Assembly (NCBI RefSeq): GCF_014489595.1
Contig: NZ_CP060790.1
Location: 3,162,001 to 3,226,000 of the forward strand
Length of the DNA: 64,000 nt
Source: Paenacidovorax monticola
GTDB taxonomy: Bacteria > Pseudomonadota > Gammaproteobacteria > Burkholderiales > Burkholderiaceae_C
Direction of reading: 5' to 3'
Shown here: positions 28,402-36,353 of the stretch, in pieces
Layout of the letters: every line of letters begins with the position of its first letter
How positions within the stretch are numbered: position 1 is the first letter of the stretch
Position numbers and translations under genes: made by a program
Notes under the pieces: generated by a model
What the model was told of the DNA's origin: nothing
What the model saw: the letters and a program-made list of their open reading frames with translations, nothing else
Databases searched by the model: none

Positions 28402-29424
28402 ATGGACGCCCTCATCGACCAGCTTTCCCAGTCCGTCGCCTCCGCACATACCGTCGAAGAACTGACTCGCCCGATGCTCGAAATGCTCGAGGCCGTCACG
28501 GGGCTCGAATCGACCTACCTCACGACCATCGACCTCGACGCCGGCGTGCAGCGCATCCTCTACGCGCGCAACACGCGGCAGATGCAGATCCCCGAAGGCC
28601 TTTCCGTGCCCTGGCACGACACGCTGTGCAAGCGCGCGCTCGACGAGGGCCGAATGTTCACCAGCGACGTGGGCAGCTGCTGGGGCGACTCGGAGGCCGC
28701 GGCGGCCCTGGGCATCCAGACCTACGTGAGCACGCCCGTGCGTACCGACAGCGGCGGTCTCTACGGCACCCTGTGCGCCGCCAGCGCAAGCCGGCATGAA
28801 ATGACGCCGCAGGCCCACCAGGTGCTGCTGCTGTTCGCGCGCCTCATCGGCCAGCAGGTCGAACGCGAGCGCCTGATGCAGCAGTTGCTGGCCGCCAACG
28901 CGCAGCTCGCGGCCTACGCGTCCACCGACCTGCTGACCAGCCTGCCCAACCGCCGCGCGCTCCTGGAGGCCCTGCAGCGCCAGCTTGCGCAGGGCGACCG
29001 CCAGCACACCACGGTGCTGGTGGCCTTCGTGGACCTGGACGGCTTCAAGGCCATCAACGACACACACGGCCACGAGGCGGGCGACCAGTTCCTGGCGGGT
29101 ATCGCCCAGCGCATCAGGCAGGCGCTGCGCGCCCAGGACCTCGCGGCCCGCTACGGCGGCGATGAATTCGTGGTGATCGGTCCGGGCCCGGCGCCCGGCA
29201 GCGCGGTGGAGCCCGCCCGCCTGGCCTTCGGCCGGCGCATCGCCGAGGCCACGGCGGGGCGCTTCCACTGCGACGGCAGCGTGATCGACTACGTAGGCGC
29301 CAGCGTGGGCGTGATCGCGGTGGCCCCCCGCAGCCTGGGTGCCACCGAGGCCCTGCGGCAGGCCGACCACGCCATGTACCTGGCCAAGCAGGCCCGCCGC
29401 GCGCAGGCGGCCCTGCCGGCCTGA
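28402..29424 (+). CDS. GAF-GGDEF diguanylate cyclase
   Basis: 340 aa cytosolic protein. Residues 1-150 form a GAF sensor domain, a helical stalk follows at about 150-172, and a GGDEF domain runs to the C-terminus. The active-site GGDEF is at 252-256. An inhibitory-site RxxD (RAQD, 243-246) lies five residues upstream, so the enzyme should make cyclic di-GMP and be inhibited by its product. The family-typical DLDGFKAINDTHGHEAGD is at 211-228. The GAF ligand is unknown. Confidence 0.92.
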   Translation: MDALIDQLSQSVASAHTVEELTRPMLEMLEAVTGLESTYLTTIDLDAGVQRILYARNTRQMQIPEGLSVPWHDTLCKRALDEGRMFTSDVGSCWGDSEAAAALGIQTYVSTPVRTDSGGLYGTLCAASASRHEMTPQAHQVLLLFARLIGQQVERERLMQQLLAANAQLAAYASTDLLTSLPNRRALLEALQRQLAQGDRQHTTVLVAFVDLDGFKAINDTHGHEAGDQFLAGIAQRIRQALRAQDLAARYGGDEFVVIGPGPAPGSAVEPARLAFGRRIAEATAGRFHCDGSVIDYVGASVGVIAVAPRSLGATEALRQADHAMYLAKQARRAQAALPA

Positions 29425-29533
29425 CCGGCCGGCAGGCGGCCAGGCGCCTGGTCACCGATCCGTCACACCCGCTTCCTAAGATCCCAGCGCGCGCGCCGTC
29501 CGGCGCCGCGCCATTCTTTCCGGAAGCCCCACC

Positions 29534-30221
29534 ATGAAACGCTCCTTCCTCTGCGCGCTGGCCCTGCTTGGCTCCCTGGCCCTTTCTCCGGCCCGCGCGG
29601 CCGAAGAGGCCCCGTGCTCGACATCTACCTCGTGCGCCACGGCCAGACCCAGTGGAACCTGGAGAAGCGCCTGCAGGGCTCCACCGACAACGCCCTCAAC
29701 GACACGGGCCGCCGCCAGGCCCAGGAGCTGGGCCAGAAGCTGACCGGCGTGCCGTTCGCGCACATCTACAGCAGCGGGCTGCGCCGCGCCCAGGAGACCG
29801 CCGCCGCCTTCGCAGGCCCCGCGCCCGTCACGGCCCTGCCCGCGCTCAACGAGCGCTCGTTCGGCAAGTTCGAGGGCATCTTCGAGGACGACCGCGACGC
29901 GGCCCGCTTCGCCGAGTTCGGCAAGCGCGGCTCCGTGCTCGACGACAGCCTGGACGGCGGCGAATCGCTGCAGAGCCAGGCCGACCGCGTGAAGGCCGCC
30001 GTGGCGCAGATCACGGCCCGCCACCGCAGCGGCAACATCGCCATCGTGGCCCACGGCGGCGTGAACCCGCTGGTGCTCGCCGCCTTGCTGGACCTGCCCG
30101 TGGCCGAGGCCACGGCGCGCATCAAGCAGGCCAACGACGAGGTGTACCTGGTGCGTCTGCGCGGCGGGCAGGCCCCTCGGTGTGGAAGCAGGTCGTGCGC
30201 GGCACGCTGGAACAGCTCTGA
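29534..30221 (+). CDS. Exported histidine phosphatase (two apparent frameshifts)
   Basis: About 230 aa. A clear Sec signal peptide (MKRSFLCALALLGSLALSPA) precedes a phosphoglycerate-mutase-like domain. VRHGQTQWN carries the phosphorylated histidine, NERSFGKFEG the acidic residue, and IVAHGGV the second histidine. The frames join if one C is added at 29610-29613 (AEEAPVLDIYLVRHG) and another at 30173-30176 (GGQAPSVWKQVVRGT). A periplasmic location suggests a broad phosphatase rather than a glycolytic mutase. Confidence 0.85.
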
Positions 30222-30323
30222 GCCCTCCGCCGGGGCCAAGACCCCGCGGCGGCGGGCGGCGCGCGGGCGGGGGATAATCGCGCCGCAGCCCGCCAGGGCG
30301 CATCCGCCCAGCGCTTTCTGCCC

Positions 30324-32234
30324 ATGTCCGCCTCGCCTCTGCGCGTGCTGGCCGTCATCCCGCCGATGACGCAGCTCAACACGCCCTACCCCTCCACCGC
30401 CTACCTCACGGGCTTTCTGCGCTCGCGCGGCGTTGCCGCCTTCCAGGAAGACCTGGCGCTTGCCCTGGTGCTGCGCCTGCTCTCGCCCGAAGGGCTGCGG
30501 ACCGTGGCGGCGCGGGTCGATGCCCTGCCCGAAGCCCGGCGCAGCCCCGCCGTGCAGTCGTTCGCGGCGCAGCAGGAGCGCTACCTGGCCACCATCGGCC
30601 CGGCCATCGCATTCCTGCAGGGCCGCGACGCAACGCTGGCGCACCGCATCGCGGGGCGCCACTACCTGCCCGAAGGGCCGCGCTTCGCCGCGCTCGACGT
30701 GTACGTGGACGACGAGGGCGGCGACCCGCTGGGCTGGGCCTTCGGCGCCCTGGGCCTGCAGGACCGCGCCAAGCACCTCGCCACGCTGTACCTGAACGAC
30801 CTGGCCGACGTGCTGCGCGACGCGGTGGACGAGCGCTTCGAGTTCGTGCGCTACGCCGAGTCGCTGGCCGGCAGCCAGCCCACGTTCGATCCGCTGGCCC
30901 AGGCGCTGGCGGCACAGCCCACGCTGGTGGACGAGCTGCTGCAGCAGCTCACGCACGAGGCCGTCGAGCGCCACCAGCCCGACGTGGTGCTGCTCTCCGT
31001 GCCCTTTCCCGGCTCGGTGTACGCGGCCTTCCGCATCGCGCAGGCCATCAAGGCGCGGCACCCGCGCATCGCTACGGTGCTGGGCGGCGGCTTCGTGAAC
31101 ACCGAGCTGCGCGAACTGTCCGACCCGCGCGTGTTCGACCATTTCGACTATGTGACCCTGGACGCGGGCGAGCGCCCGCTGCTCGCGCTGCTGGAGCACC
31201 TGCGCGGCGAGCGCGGGCGCCAGCGCCTGGTGCGCACCTTCGTGCGCGGCGAGTCTGGCCAGGTGCAGTACGTCAACCTGATGGAGGCCGACATCGCCTT
31301 CGCCGAGGTGGGCACGCCCACCTGGGACGGCCTGCCGCTGGACCGCTACCTGTCGCTGCTGGACATGCTCAACCCCATGCACCGGCTGTGGAGCGACGGG
31401 CGCTGGAACAAGCTCACGGTGGCGCACGGCTGCTACTGGAAGAAGTGCAGCTTCTGCGACGTGGGCCTGGACTACATCGGCCGCTACGAGGGCGCGAGCG
31501 CCACCGTGCTGGCCGACCGCATCGAGCAGATCGTGCGCGAGACGGGCCAGACGGGCTTCCACTTCGTGGACGAGGCTGCGCCGCCCAAGGCGCTCAAGGC
31601 CCTGGCCACCGAGCTGATCGCGCGCAACGCGGGCATCTCGTGGTGGGGCAACGTGCGCTTCGAGAAGACCTTCACGCCCGAGCTGGCCGAGCTGCTGGCC
31701 GACAGCGGCTGCATCGCGATCTCGGGCGGGCTGGAGGTGGCCTCCGACCGGCTGCTGAACCTCATGAAGAAGGGCGTCAGCGTGGACCAGGTGGCGCGCG
31801 TGACGCGCGCATTCAGCGAGGCGGGCATCCTCGTGCATGCCTACCTGATGTACGGCTTTCCCACGCAGACCGTGCAGGACACGGTGGACGCGCTGGAGTA
31901 CGTGCGCCAGCTCTTCGCCAACGGCTGCATCCAGAGTGGGTTCTTCCACCGCTTCGCCTGCACCGTGCATTCGCCCGTGGGCCAGAACCCCGAGGAGTAC
32001 GGCATCACCCTCGCCCCACTGCCGCAGGGCGGTTTCGCCAGGAACGACGTGGCCTTCACCGACCCCACGGGCGTGGACCACGACGCGCTGGGCAGCGCGC
32101 TGCGCAAGGCCATCTACAACTACATGCACGGCATCGGGCTGGAAGAGGACGTGCGCACCTGGTTCCCGTTCAAGGTGCCCAAGACCACGGTGCAGCGGCA
32201 CCGCATCGAGCGGGCGCTGCGCACGCACGGCTGA
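30324..32234 (+). CDS. B12-binding domain radical SAM protein
   Basis: 636 aa. The N-terminal 300 residues resemble a cobalamin-binding fold (VLAVIPPMTQLNTPYPSTAY, LLSVPFPGSVYAAFRIAQA, VLGGGFVNTELREL) though the DxHxxG motif is not evident. The radical SAM domain has its iron-sulphur cysteines at C370, C375 and C378 (GCYWKKCSFCD). This is a Cx4Cx2C spacing rather than the canonical Cx3Cx2C. WWGNVRFEK, ISGGLEVASDRLL and HAYLMYGFPTQT follow the radical SAM barrel pattern. The reaction is unknown. The gene stands alone, ending just before a hairpin repeat. Confidence 0.85.
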   Translation: MSASPLRVLAVIPPMTQLNTPYPSTAYLTGFLRSRGVAAFQEDLALALVLRLLSPEGLRTVAARVDALPEARRSPAVQSFAAQQERYLATIGPAIAFLQGRDATLAHRIAGRHYLPEGPRFAALDVYVDDEGGDPLGWAFGALGLQDRAKHLATLYLNDLADVLRDAVDERFEFVRYAESLAGSQPTFDPLAQALAAQPTLVDELLQQLTHEAVERHQPDVVLLSVPFPGSVYAAFRIAQAIKARHPRIATVLGGGFVNTELRELSDPRVFDHFDYVTLDAGERPLLALLEHLRGERGRQRLVRTFVRGESGQVQYVNLMEADIAFAEVGTPTWDGLPLDRYLSLLDMLNPMHRLWSDGRWNKLTVAHGCYWKKCSFCDVGLDYIGRYEGASATVLADRIEQIVRETGQTGFHFVDEAAPPKALKALATELIARNAGISWWGNVRFEKTFTPELAELLADSGCIAISGGLEVASDRLLNLMKKGVSVDQVARVTRAFSEAGILVHAYLMYGFPTQTVQDTVDALEYVRQLFANGCIQSGFFHRFACTVHSPVGQNPEEYGITLAPLPQGGFARNDVAFTDPTGVDHDALGSALRKAIYNYMHGIGLEEDVRTWFPFKVPKTTVQRHRIERALRTHG

Positions 32235-32245
32235 CCCGCTCCCGT

Positions 32246-32290
32246 TTTGGTAGCACTTGGCGCCCTATGGAAAGGCGCTGCATGCCATTT
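32246..32290 (+). repeat. AGCT/GCGC hairpin repeat after the radical SAM gene
   Basis: TTTTGGTAGCACTTGGCGCC and then TATGGAAAGGCGC form a stem that aligns with the copies at 50157 and 55181. It lies 12 bp after the stop codon. Confidence 0.55.
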
Positions 32291-32319
32291 CTCTCCGGAT
32301 TGATCGAGGGGATGTATTT

Positions 32320-32337
32320 TTCGCACAGTTGTGCTAA
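32320..32337. promoter_or_regulatory. TetR operator upstream of tetR (candidate)
   Basis: TTCGCACAGTTGTGCTAA contains the dyad GCACA-GT-TGTGC and ends 13 bp before the TetR start codon. The same TTCGCACA...GTGC pattern recurs at 32998-33015 after the gene, suggesting autoregulation. Confidence 0.65.
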
Positions 32338-32350
32338 ATTCACTTTCATC

Positions 32351-32953
32351 ATGGATGCCAAGACCCAGAAAGCGGAACTCACGCGCGCGGCCATCGTCGG
32401 CGCGGCGCTGGACCTTGCCGCAGCCGAGGGGCTGGAATCCATCACGCTGCAGGCCGTGGCCGACCGCGTGCAGCTGTCCAAGAGCGGCGTGTTCTCCCGC
32501 GTGGGATCGCGCGAGGCGCTGCAGAAGGCCGTGATCGAGGAATTCGGCCGCCGCTTCATCGCCGACGTGTTCGTGCCCGCCATGCAGCGGCCCAAGGGCC
32601 TGCCGCGCCTGGACACCATCGTGCGGCGCTGGATCGTGCGCACGCGCGACGTCGAGGTGCACCAGGGCTGCATCTTCACGGCCGGCGCCTTCGAGCTGGA
32701 CGACCGCGAGGGCGAACTGCGCGACCATCTGCTCAGCGAAGTCCTGCGTTGGCGCGCCGCGCTGCGCCGCACGGTGCTGCAGGCCGTCGAGGCCGGGCAT
32801 TTGCGCCCCGACACGCCCGCCGACCAGCTGGTGGGCGAGATCAGCGCACTCATCATGGGCCAGCTGCACGACGTGCGCTTTCTGCGCGACCCGCACGCGG
32901 CCCACCGTACCGAGGCGTCCTGGGAACGCCTGGTCAAGAGCTACCTGGCCTGA
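32351..32953 (+). CDS. TetR family transcriptional regulator
   Basis: 200 aa. The N-terminal TetR helix-turn-helix (TRAAIVGAALDLAAAEGLES, ADRVQLSKSGVFSRVGSREA) is followed by a C-terminal ligand-binding domain with HQGCIFTAGAFELDDREG. The layout resembles TetR proteins with a C-terminal TetR_C_16/YsiA-like domain. Two copies of one dyad flank the gene, so it probably represses itself and the downstream small-protein/hydrolase pair. The ligand is unknown. Confidence 0.9.
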   Translation: MDAKTQKAELTRAAIVGAALDLAAAEGLESITLQAVADRVQLSKSGVFSRVGSREALQKAVIEEFGRRFIADVFVPAMQRPKGLPRLDTIVRRWIVRTRDVEVHQGCIFTAGAFELDDREGELRDHLLSEVLRWRAALRRTVLQAVEAGHLRPDTPADQLVGEISALIMGQLHDVRFLRDPHAAHRTEASWERLVKSYLA

Positions 32954-32997
32954 ACCCACGAGGCACCGGCCGTGTCGCTCTTGCTTTTCATCCCAAT

Positions 32998-33015
32998 TTC
33001 GCACAACCGTGCGAA
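32998..33015. promoter_or_regulatory. TetR operator upstream of the small-protein/hydrolase operon (candidate)
   Basis: TTCGCAC-AACC-GTGCGAA is a perfect 7-bp dyad 13 bp before the start codon of the small ORF. It shares TTCGCACA and GTGC with the site before tetR. Confidence 0.68.
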
Positions 33016-33028
33016 GAAAGGAACCGCC

Positions 33029-33142
33029 ATGCTGATCCTTCTTGCCATCGCCGCCACCGGGGCCGCCCTGCGCCTGGCCTGGGGCGCGCTGCAGGCTCTG
33101 CGCAGCCTGCCCCGCAGCAACGCCGACTGGATTTTTTACTGA
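33029..33142 (+). CDS. 37-residue small membrane protein
   Basis: The ATG at 33029 has AGAAAGG eight bases upstream. One hydrophobic helix (MLILLAIAATGAALRLAWGA) is followed by a basic, polar tail ending PRSNADWIFY. It sits between the TetR operator and the hydrolase gene, whose ATG is 8 bp after this stop, so the two should be co-expressed. Function is not recognised. The good ribosome-binding site, placement and membrane-helix-plus-tail composition argue that it is real. Confidence 0.65.
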   Translation: MLILLAIAATGAALRLAWGALQALRSLPRSNADWIFY

Positions 33143-33150
33143 GCCGCACC

Positions 33151-34071
33151 ATGACCCACCCCACCGCCTTGCAGGCCACCGGAACCTACTACCAGCAAAG
33201 CCCCGGCCTGCGCCTCTTCCGCTGGCTGCTGGGCACCACCGAGCGGCTGTGGCCCACCCTGGCCGTGCGCTGGGCCTACCGCCTGTTCGGCACGCCGCTG
33301 CCGCTGCGCCGTCCCGGCCGGCGCGCCGACTGGGGCGCCGACTGGCGGCTGGAGCGCTGGCCCTTCGAGGACGCCGAGATCACGCTCTACACGCCGAGCG
33401 CGCCCGCCACAGGCCCCACGGCCCTGCTGCTGCACGGCTGGGGCGGCCACGCGCGCCAGATGCTGGCACTGGCCGACACCCTCGCCGCCCAGGGGCTGCG
33501 CCCCGTGCTGGTGGAGATGCCCGCGCACGGGCGCAGCCGGGGCCGCATGAGCAACCTGCCCCAGTTCTCGCGCGCGCTGGAGTACGTGGCCGAGCGTCTG
33601 CGCGCCAACGGGCAGGTGCTGCACGCGGTGGTGGCGCATTCGCTCACGGCCAACGCGGCGGCCCACGCCGCCAGCCGGGGCCTGGCCGCCCAGCGGCTGG
33701 TGCTGCTCGCGCCGCCCGCCTCGCCGTACGAATACACGCGGCTCTTCGCCCAGGTGTTCGGCCTGTCGGAGCGCACGCGCGCGGCCATGCAGCAGCGCAT
33801 CGAGGCGCGCGAGGGCATCCTCATGCGCCAGTTCGAGCCCGCCGCCGTGGGGCCGCGCGTGGCCGTGCCCACGCTCGTGGTGCACGACCGGAGCGACCGC
33901 ATCAACCGTTTCGCCGACGGCGAGGCCTACCGCGACGCGATCGCGGGCGCGCGCCTGGTGGCCACCGAGGGCCTGGGGCACCGCAAGATCCTGCAGGCGC
34001 CCGAGGTGCTGCAGGCCGTGGCCGCCTTCGCCCGGCCCGATTCGGGCCAACACGGGGGAAAAACCGCATGA
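33151..34071 (+). CDS. Alpha/beta hydrolase, TetR-linked
   Basis: 306 aa. The hydrolase core has LLLHGWGGHARQM (oxyanion region), the nucleophile in VVAHSLTAN (an AHSLT elbow rather than GxSxG), VVHDRSDRINRF (acid) and EGLGHRKIL (histidine). The N-terminal 70 residues are basic and may sit near the membrane. It likely acts on an ester or is a detoxifying hydrolase whose substrate is also sensed by the TetR protein (inference). Its TGA stop lies in an inverted TAGGGCCTGTTCA repeat. Confidence 0.85.
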   Translation: MTHPTALQATGTYYQQSPGLRLFRWLLGTTERLWPTLAVRWAYRLFGTPLPLRRPGRRADWGADWRLERWPFEDAEITLYTPSAPATGPTALLLHGWGGHARQMLALADTLAAQGLRPVLVEMPAHGRSRGRMSNLPQFSRALEYVAERLRANGQVLHAVVAHSLTANAAAHAASRGLAAQRLVLLAPPASPYEYTRLFAQVFGLSERTRAAMQQRIEAREGILMRQFEPAAVGPRVAVPTLVVHDRSDRINRFADGEAYRDAIAGARLVATEGLGHRKILQAPEVLQAVAAFARPDSGQHGGKTA

Positions 34072-34081
34072 ACAGGCCCTA
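34069..34081 (-). repeat. Inverted TAGGGCCTGTTCA repeat
   Basis: TGAACAGGCCCTA is the exact complement of the 13-mers at 4184 and 14745. Its first three bases are the hydrolase stop codon. Confidence 0.65.
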
Positions 34082-34115
34082 ACATCGCTCCACTTTTCAT
34101 AACAAGGAGTGATCG

Positions 34116-35408
34116 ATGGGACTTTTCCAATGGACCGAGCGGCCCGCGCAGGCGCTGCAGTCGGGCGGCGTCATCGGGCCCGATGAGCGCCTGCCCTGGC
34201 CGCAGACGGCGCTCATGGGCGTGCAGCACGTGATCGCCATGTTCGGCGCCACGGTGCTCGCGCCCATCCTCATGGGGTTCGACCCGAACCTGGCCATCCT
34301 CATGAGCGGCATCGGCACGCTGATCTTCTTCCTGATCACGGGCGGCAAGGTGCCGAGCTACCTCGGTTCGAGCTTCGCCTTCATCGGCGTGGTGATCGCG
34401 GCCACGGCCTACGCGGGCAAGGGGCCCAACGCGGCCATCGGCGTGGCGCTGGGCGGCATCATCGCCTGCGGCCTGATCTACACGCTGATCGGCGCCATCG
34501 TGCAGGCCGTCGGCACGGGCTGGATCGAGCGCTTCATGCCGCCCGTGGTGACGGGCGCCGTGGTGGCCGTGATCGGCCTGAACCTCGCGGCCGTGCCGGT
34601 CAAGAACATGGCGGCCAACAACTTCGAGAGCTGGATGCAGGCCATCACCTTCCTGTGCGTGGGCCTGGTGGCCGTGTTCGCGCGCGGCATGGTGCAGCGC
34701 CTCTTGATCCTCGTGGGCCTGATCGTGGCGAGCATCGTCTACGCGGTGCTGACCAATGTGCTGGGCCTGGGCAAGCCGCTCGACCTGTCCGGCGTGGCGA
34801 ACGCCGCCTGGTTCGGCATGCCGCAGTTCCATGCGCCCGAGTTCAGCGCGCCCGCCATGCTGCTGATCGCGCCCGTGGCCATCATCCTCGTGGCCGAGAA
34901 CCTGGGCCACATCAAGGCCGTGACGGCCATGACCGGCAAGAACCTCGACCAGTACATGGGCCGGGCCTTCATCGGCGACGGCGTGGCCACCATGGTCAGC
35001 GGTGCCGCGGGCGGCACGGGCGTGACCACCTACGCCGAGAACATCGGCGTGATGGCCGCCACGCGCATCTACTCCACGGCCGTGTTCTTCGTGGCCGCGC
35101 TGATCGCGCTGCTGCTGGGCTTCTCGCCCAAGTTCGGCGCGCTGATCCAGGCGATTCCGCTGCCCGTGATGGGCGGAGTGTCCATCGTGGTCTTCGGCCT
35201 CATCGCAATCGCGGGCGCCAAGATCTGGGTGGACAACAAGGTGGACTTCTCGCAGAACAAGAACCTCATCGTGGCCGCCATCACGCTGATCCTGGGCACG
35301 GGCGACTTCACGCTCAAGTTCGGCGACTTCGCGCTCGGCGGCATCGGCACCGCCACGTTCGGCGCCATCCTCCTCCACGCGCTGCTGGGCCGCAGCCGCA
35401 ACGCCTGA
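34116..35408 (+). CDS. Uracil/xanthine permease family transporter
   Basis: 430 aa membrane protein of the nucleobase:cation symporter-2 (UraA/UapA) family with about 14 helices. LPWPQTALMGVQHVIAMFGA is the conserved entry; VAENLGHIKAVTAMTG has the substrate-binding glutamate and histidine region; GAAGGTGVTTYAENIGV and IGGVMSIVVFG-like segments follow. It imports a nucleobase, most likely uracil, with protons. It is monocistronic; no catabolic neighbours help to narrow the substrate. Confidence 0.92.
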   Translation: MGLFQWTERPAQALQSGGVIGPDERLPWPQTALMGVQHVIAMFGATVLAPILMGFDPNLAILMSGIGTLIFFLITGGKVPSYLGSSFAFIGVVIAATAYAGKGPNAAIGVALGGIIACGLIYTLIGAIVQAVGTGWIERFMPPVVTGAVVAVIGLNLAAVPVKNMAANNFESWMQAITFLCVGLVAVFARGMVQRLLILVGLIVASIVYAVLTNVLGLGKPLDLSGVANAAWFGMPQFHAPEFSAPAMLLIAPVAIILVAENLGHIKAVTAMTGKNLDQYMGRAFIGDGVATMVSGAAGGTGVTTYAENIGVMAATRIYSTAVFFVAALIALLLGFSPKFGALIQAIPLPVMGGVSIVVFGLIAIAGAKIWVDNKVDFSQNKNLIVAAITLILGTGDFTLKFGDFALGGIGTATFGAILLHALLGRSRNA

Positions 35409-35417
35409 GCCCCCTCC

Positions 35418-35436
35418 CGCCCCGACCCCGGGGCGG
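35418..35436. terminator. Hairpin between convergent genes
   Basis: CGCCCC and GGGGCG arms lie between the permease stop and the convergent zinc-ribbon gene. No U tract is evident on either strand, so terminator activity is uncertain. Confidence 0.4.
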
Positions 35437-35438
35437 CG

Positions 35439-36161
35439 TCAGCGCCGCAGGAACGTCCAGATCAGCTCGGCCCCCGCCCAGAGCAGGTCCAGCCCGTCGG
35501 ACGAACTGGACAGGCGCTCCTTCTGCTCCTCGCGCTGCGCGCGGGAGCGGCTTCTCTCCAGGGCCACCAGCGCGTCGGCCAGTTCGTGGGGGTTCGTGGG
35601 CGCGGCGTCCCGGCGCGCCGCATCGGCATGGCGCTCCAGCGCCTCGTCCACCGCCCTGGGGTCCAGCAGCGACAGGGCCGAGCGGCAGTACGGACAGGCG
35701 TGGTCGCGGCGGATGTCCACCGCCCCGCCGCAGGCCGTGCACTGGATGGTGCCCACGCGCTGGGCCAGCGCCTCGATCTCCAGCGACGACAGGTGGCGCA
35801 CGAAGCCCTTCTCGACCATGAAGGCCCCGAAGGTGCTGAAGCGCCCATGGCCCGAGGCACAGCGGTAGGTCCTGTAGCGGCCACCCCGGGCCAGGTCGTA
35901 GCCGGCCTCCAGCGACCGGTCGCAGCGCGGGCACTGCAGCCGCATGGCCAGGGGCCGGTGGGCATCGCCGCGGCGGCGGTGCAGCAGCTCGAACAGCTCC
36001 AGCACCGCAGCCGGCGCCAGGCGCGTGTTCTCCTGCGGGTCGAACCACATGCCCTGGCAGGCAAAGCACAGGTCCAGCTCCAGCGTGCCGCCACCATGGG
36101 CGGCGAAACGGTGGACTTCGGTGGGCCCAAGGCAGGAGGGGCAGCGCGGCGTCGACGTCAT
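35439..36161 (-). CDS. Zinc-ribbon protein (zf-TFIIB type)
   Basis: About 240 aa from the ATG at 36161 (MTSTPRCPSC; the ATG at 36170 is also possible). Five cysteine pairs are visible: CPSC, CFAC (in CFACQGMWFD), CPRC, CTAC and CPYC. The first two form a zf-TFIIB-like motif with WFD. The C-terminal 60 residues are charged, probably coiled, and end with a hydrophobic segment (LLWAGAELIWTFL). The role is unknown. The gene is divergent from the CoA-transferase gene. Confidence 0.8.
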   Translation of the reverse strand: MTSTPRCPSCLGPTEVHRFAAHGGGTLELDLCFACQGMWFDPQENTRLAPAAVLELFELLHRRRGDAHRPLAMRLQCPRCDRSLEAGYDLARGGRYRTYRCASGHGRFSTFGAFMVEKGFVRHLSSLEIEALAQRVGTIQCTACGGAVDIRRDHACPYCRSALSLLDPRAVDEALERHADAARRDAAPTNPHELADALVALERSRSRAQREEQKERLSSSSDGLDLLWAGAELIWTFLRR

Positions 36162-36249
36162 GGCCCGCATGGTAGCCGCCCCGCCGAACGCCCCAGCGCC
36201 TGCCCGTTTACACGGGGCTGACACCGTGCCTGCCCACTGGGTCATTCGC

Positions 36250-36270
36250 GTTAACCCTGAGAGGGTAAAC
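36250..36270. promoter_or_regulatory. Inverted repeat upstream of the CoA-transferase gene
   Basis: GTTAACCCT-GAG-AGGGTAAAC is a near-perfect dyad 84 bp before the start codon. It is a candidate operator in the divergent promoter region shared with the zinc-ribbon gene. Confidence 0.55.
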
Positions 36271-36311
36271 ACCAATGCCGTACCATTTCCCGCACGCAGA
36301 ACACATGCATG

Positions 36312-36334
36312 GCCGCCCCCTGGGCGGCATTTTT
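36312..36334 (+). terminator. Intrinsic terminator in the CoA-transferase leader
   Basis: Arms GCCGCCC and GGGCGGC with a 3-nt loop are followed by ATTTTT. It lies between the operator-like repeat and the start codon at 36354, so it may act as an attenuator. Confidence 0.75.
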
Positions 36335-36353
36335 ACGACCGGAGATATCCCCC

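Noticed and set aside
30222..30323. Terminator after the histidine phosphatase gene
   Set aside because: GGGG/CCCC pairing with flanking CCGC/GCGG is present, but there is no U tract and the stem is imperfect, so I did not list it.
36275..36353. Possible His-rich leader peptide starting at 36275
   Set aside because: The frame has no good ribosome-binding site and does not stop before the main gene. Kept only as a remark in the leader-terminator finding.
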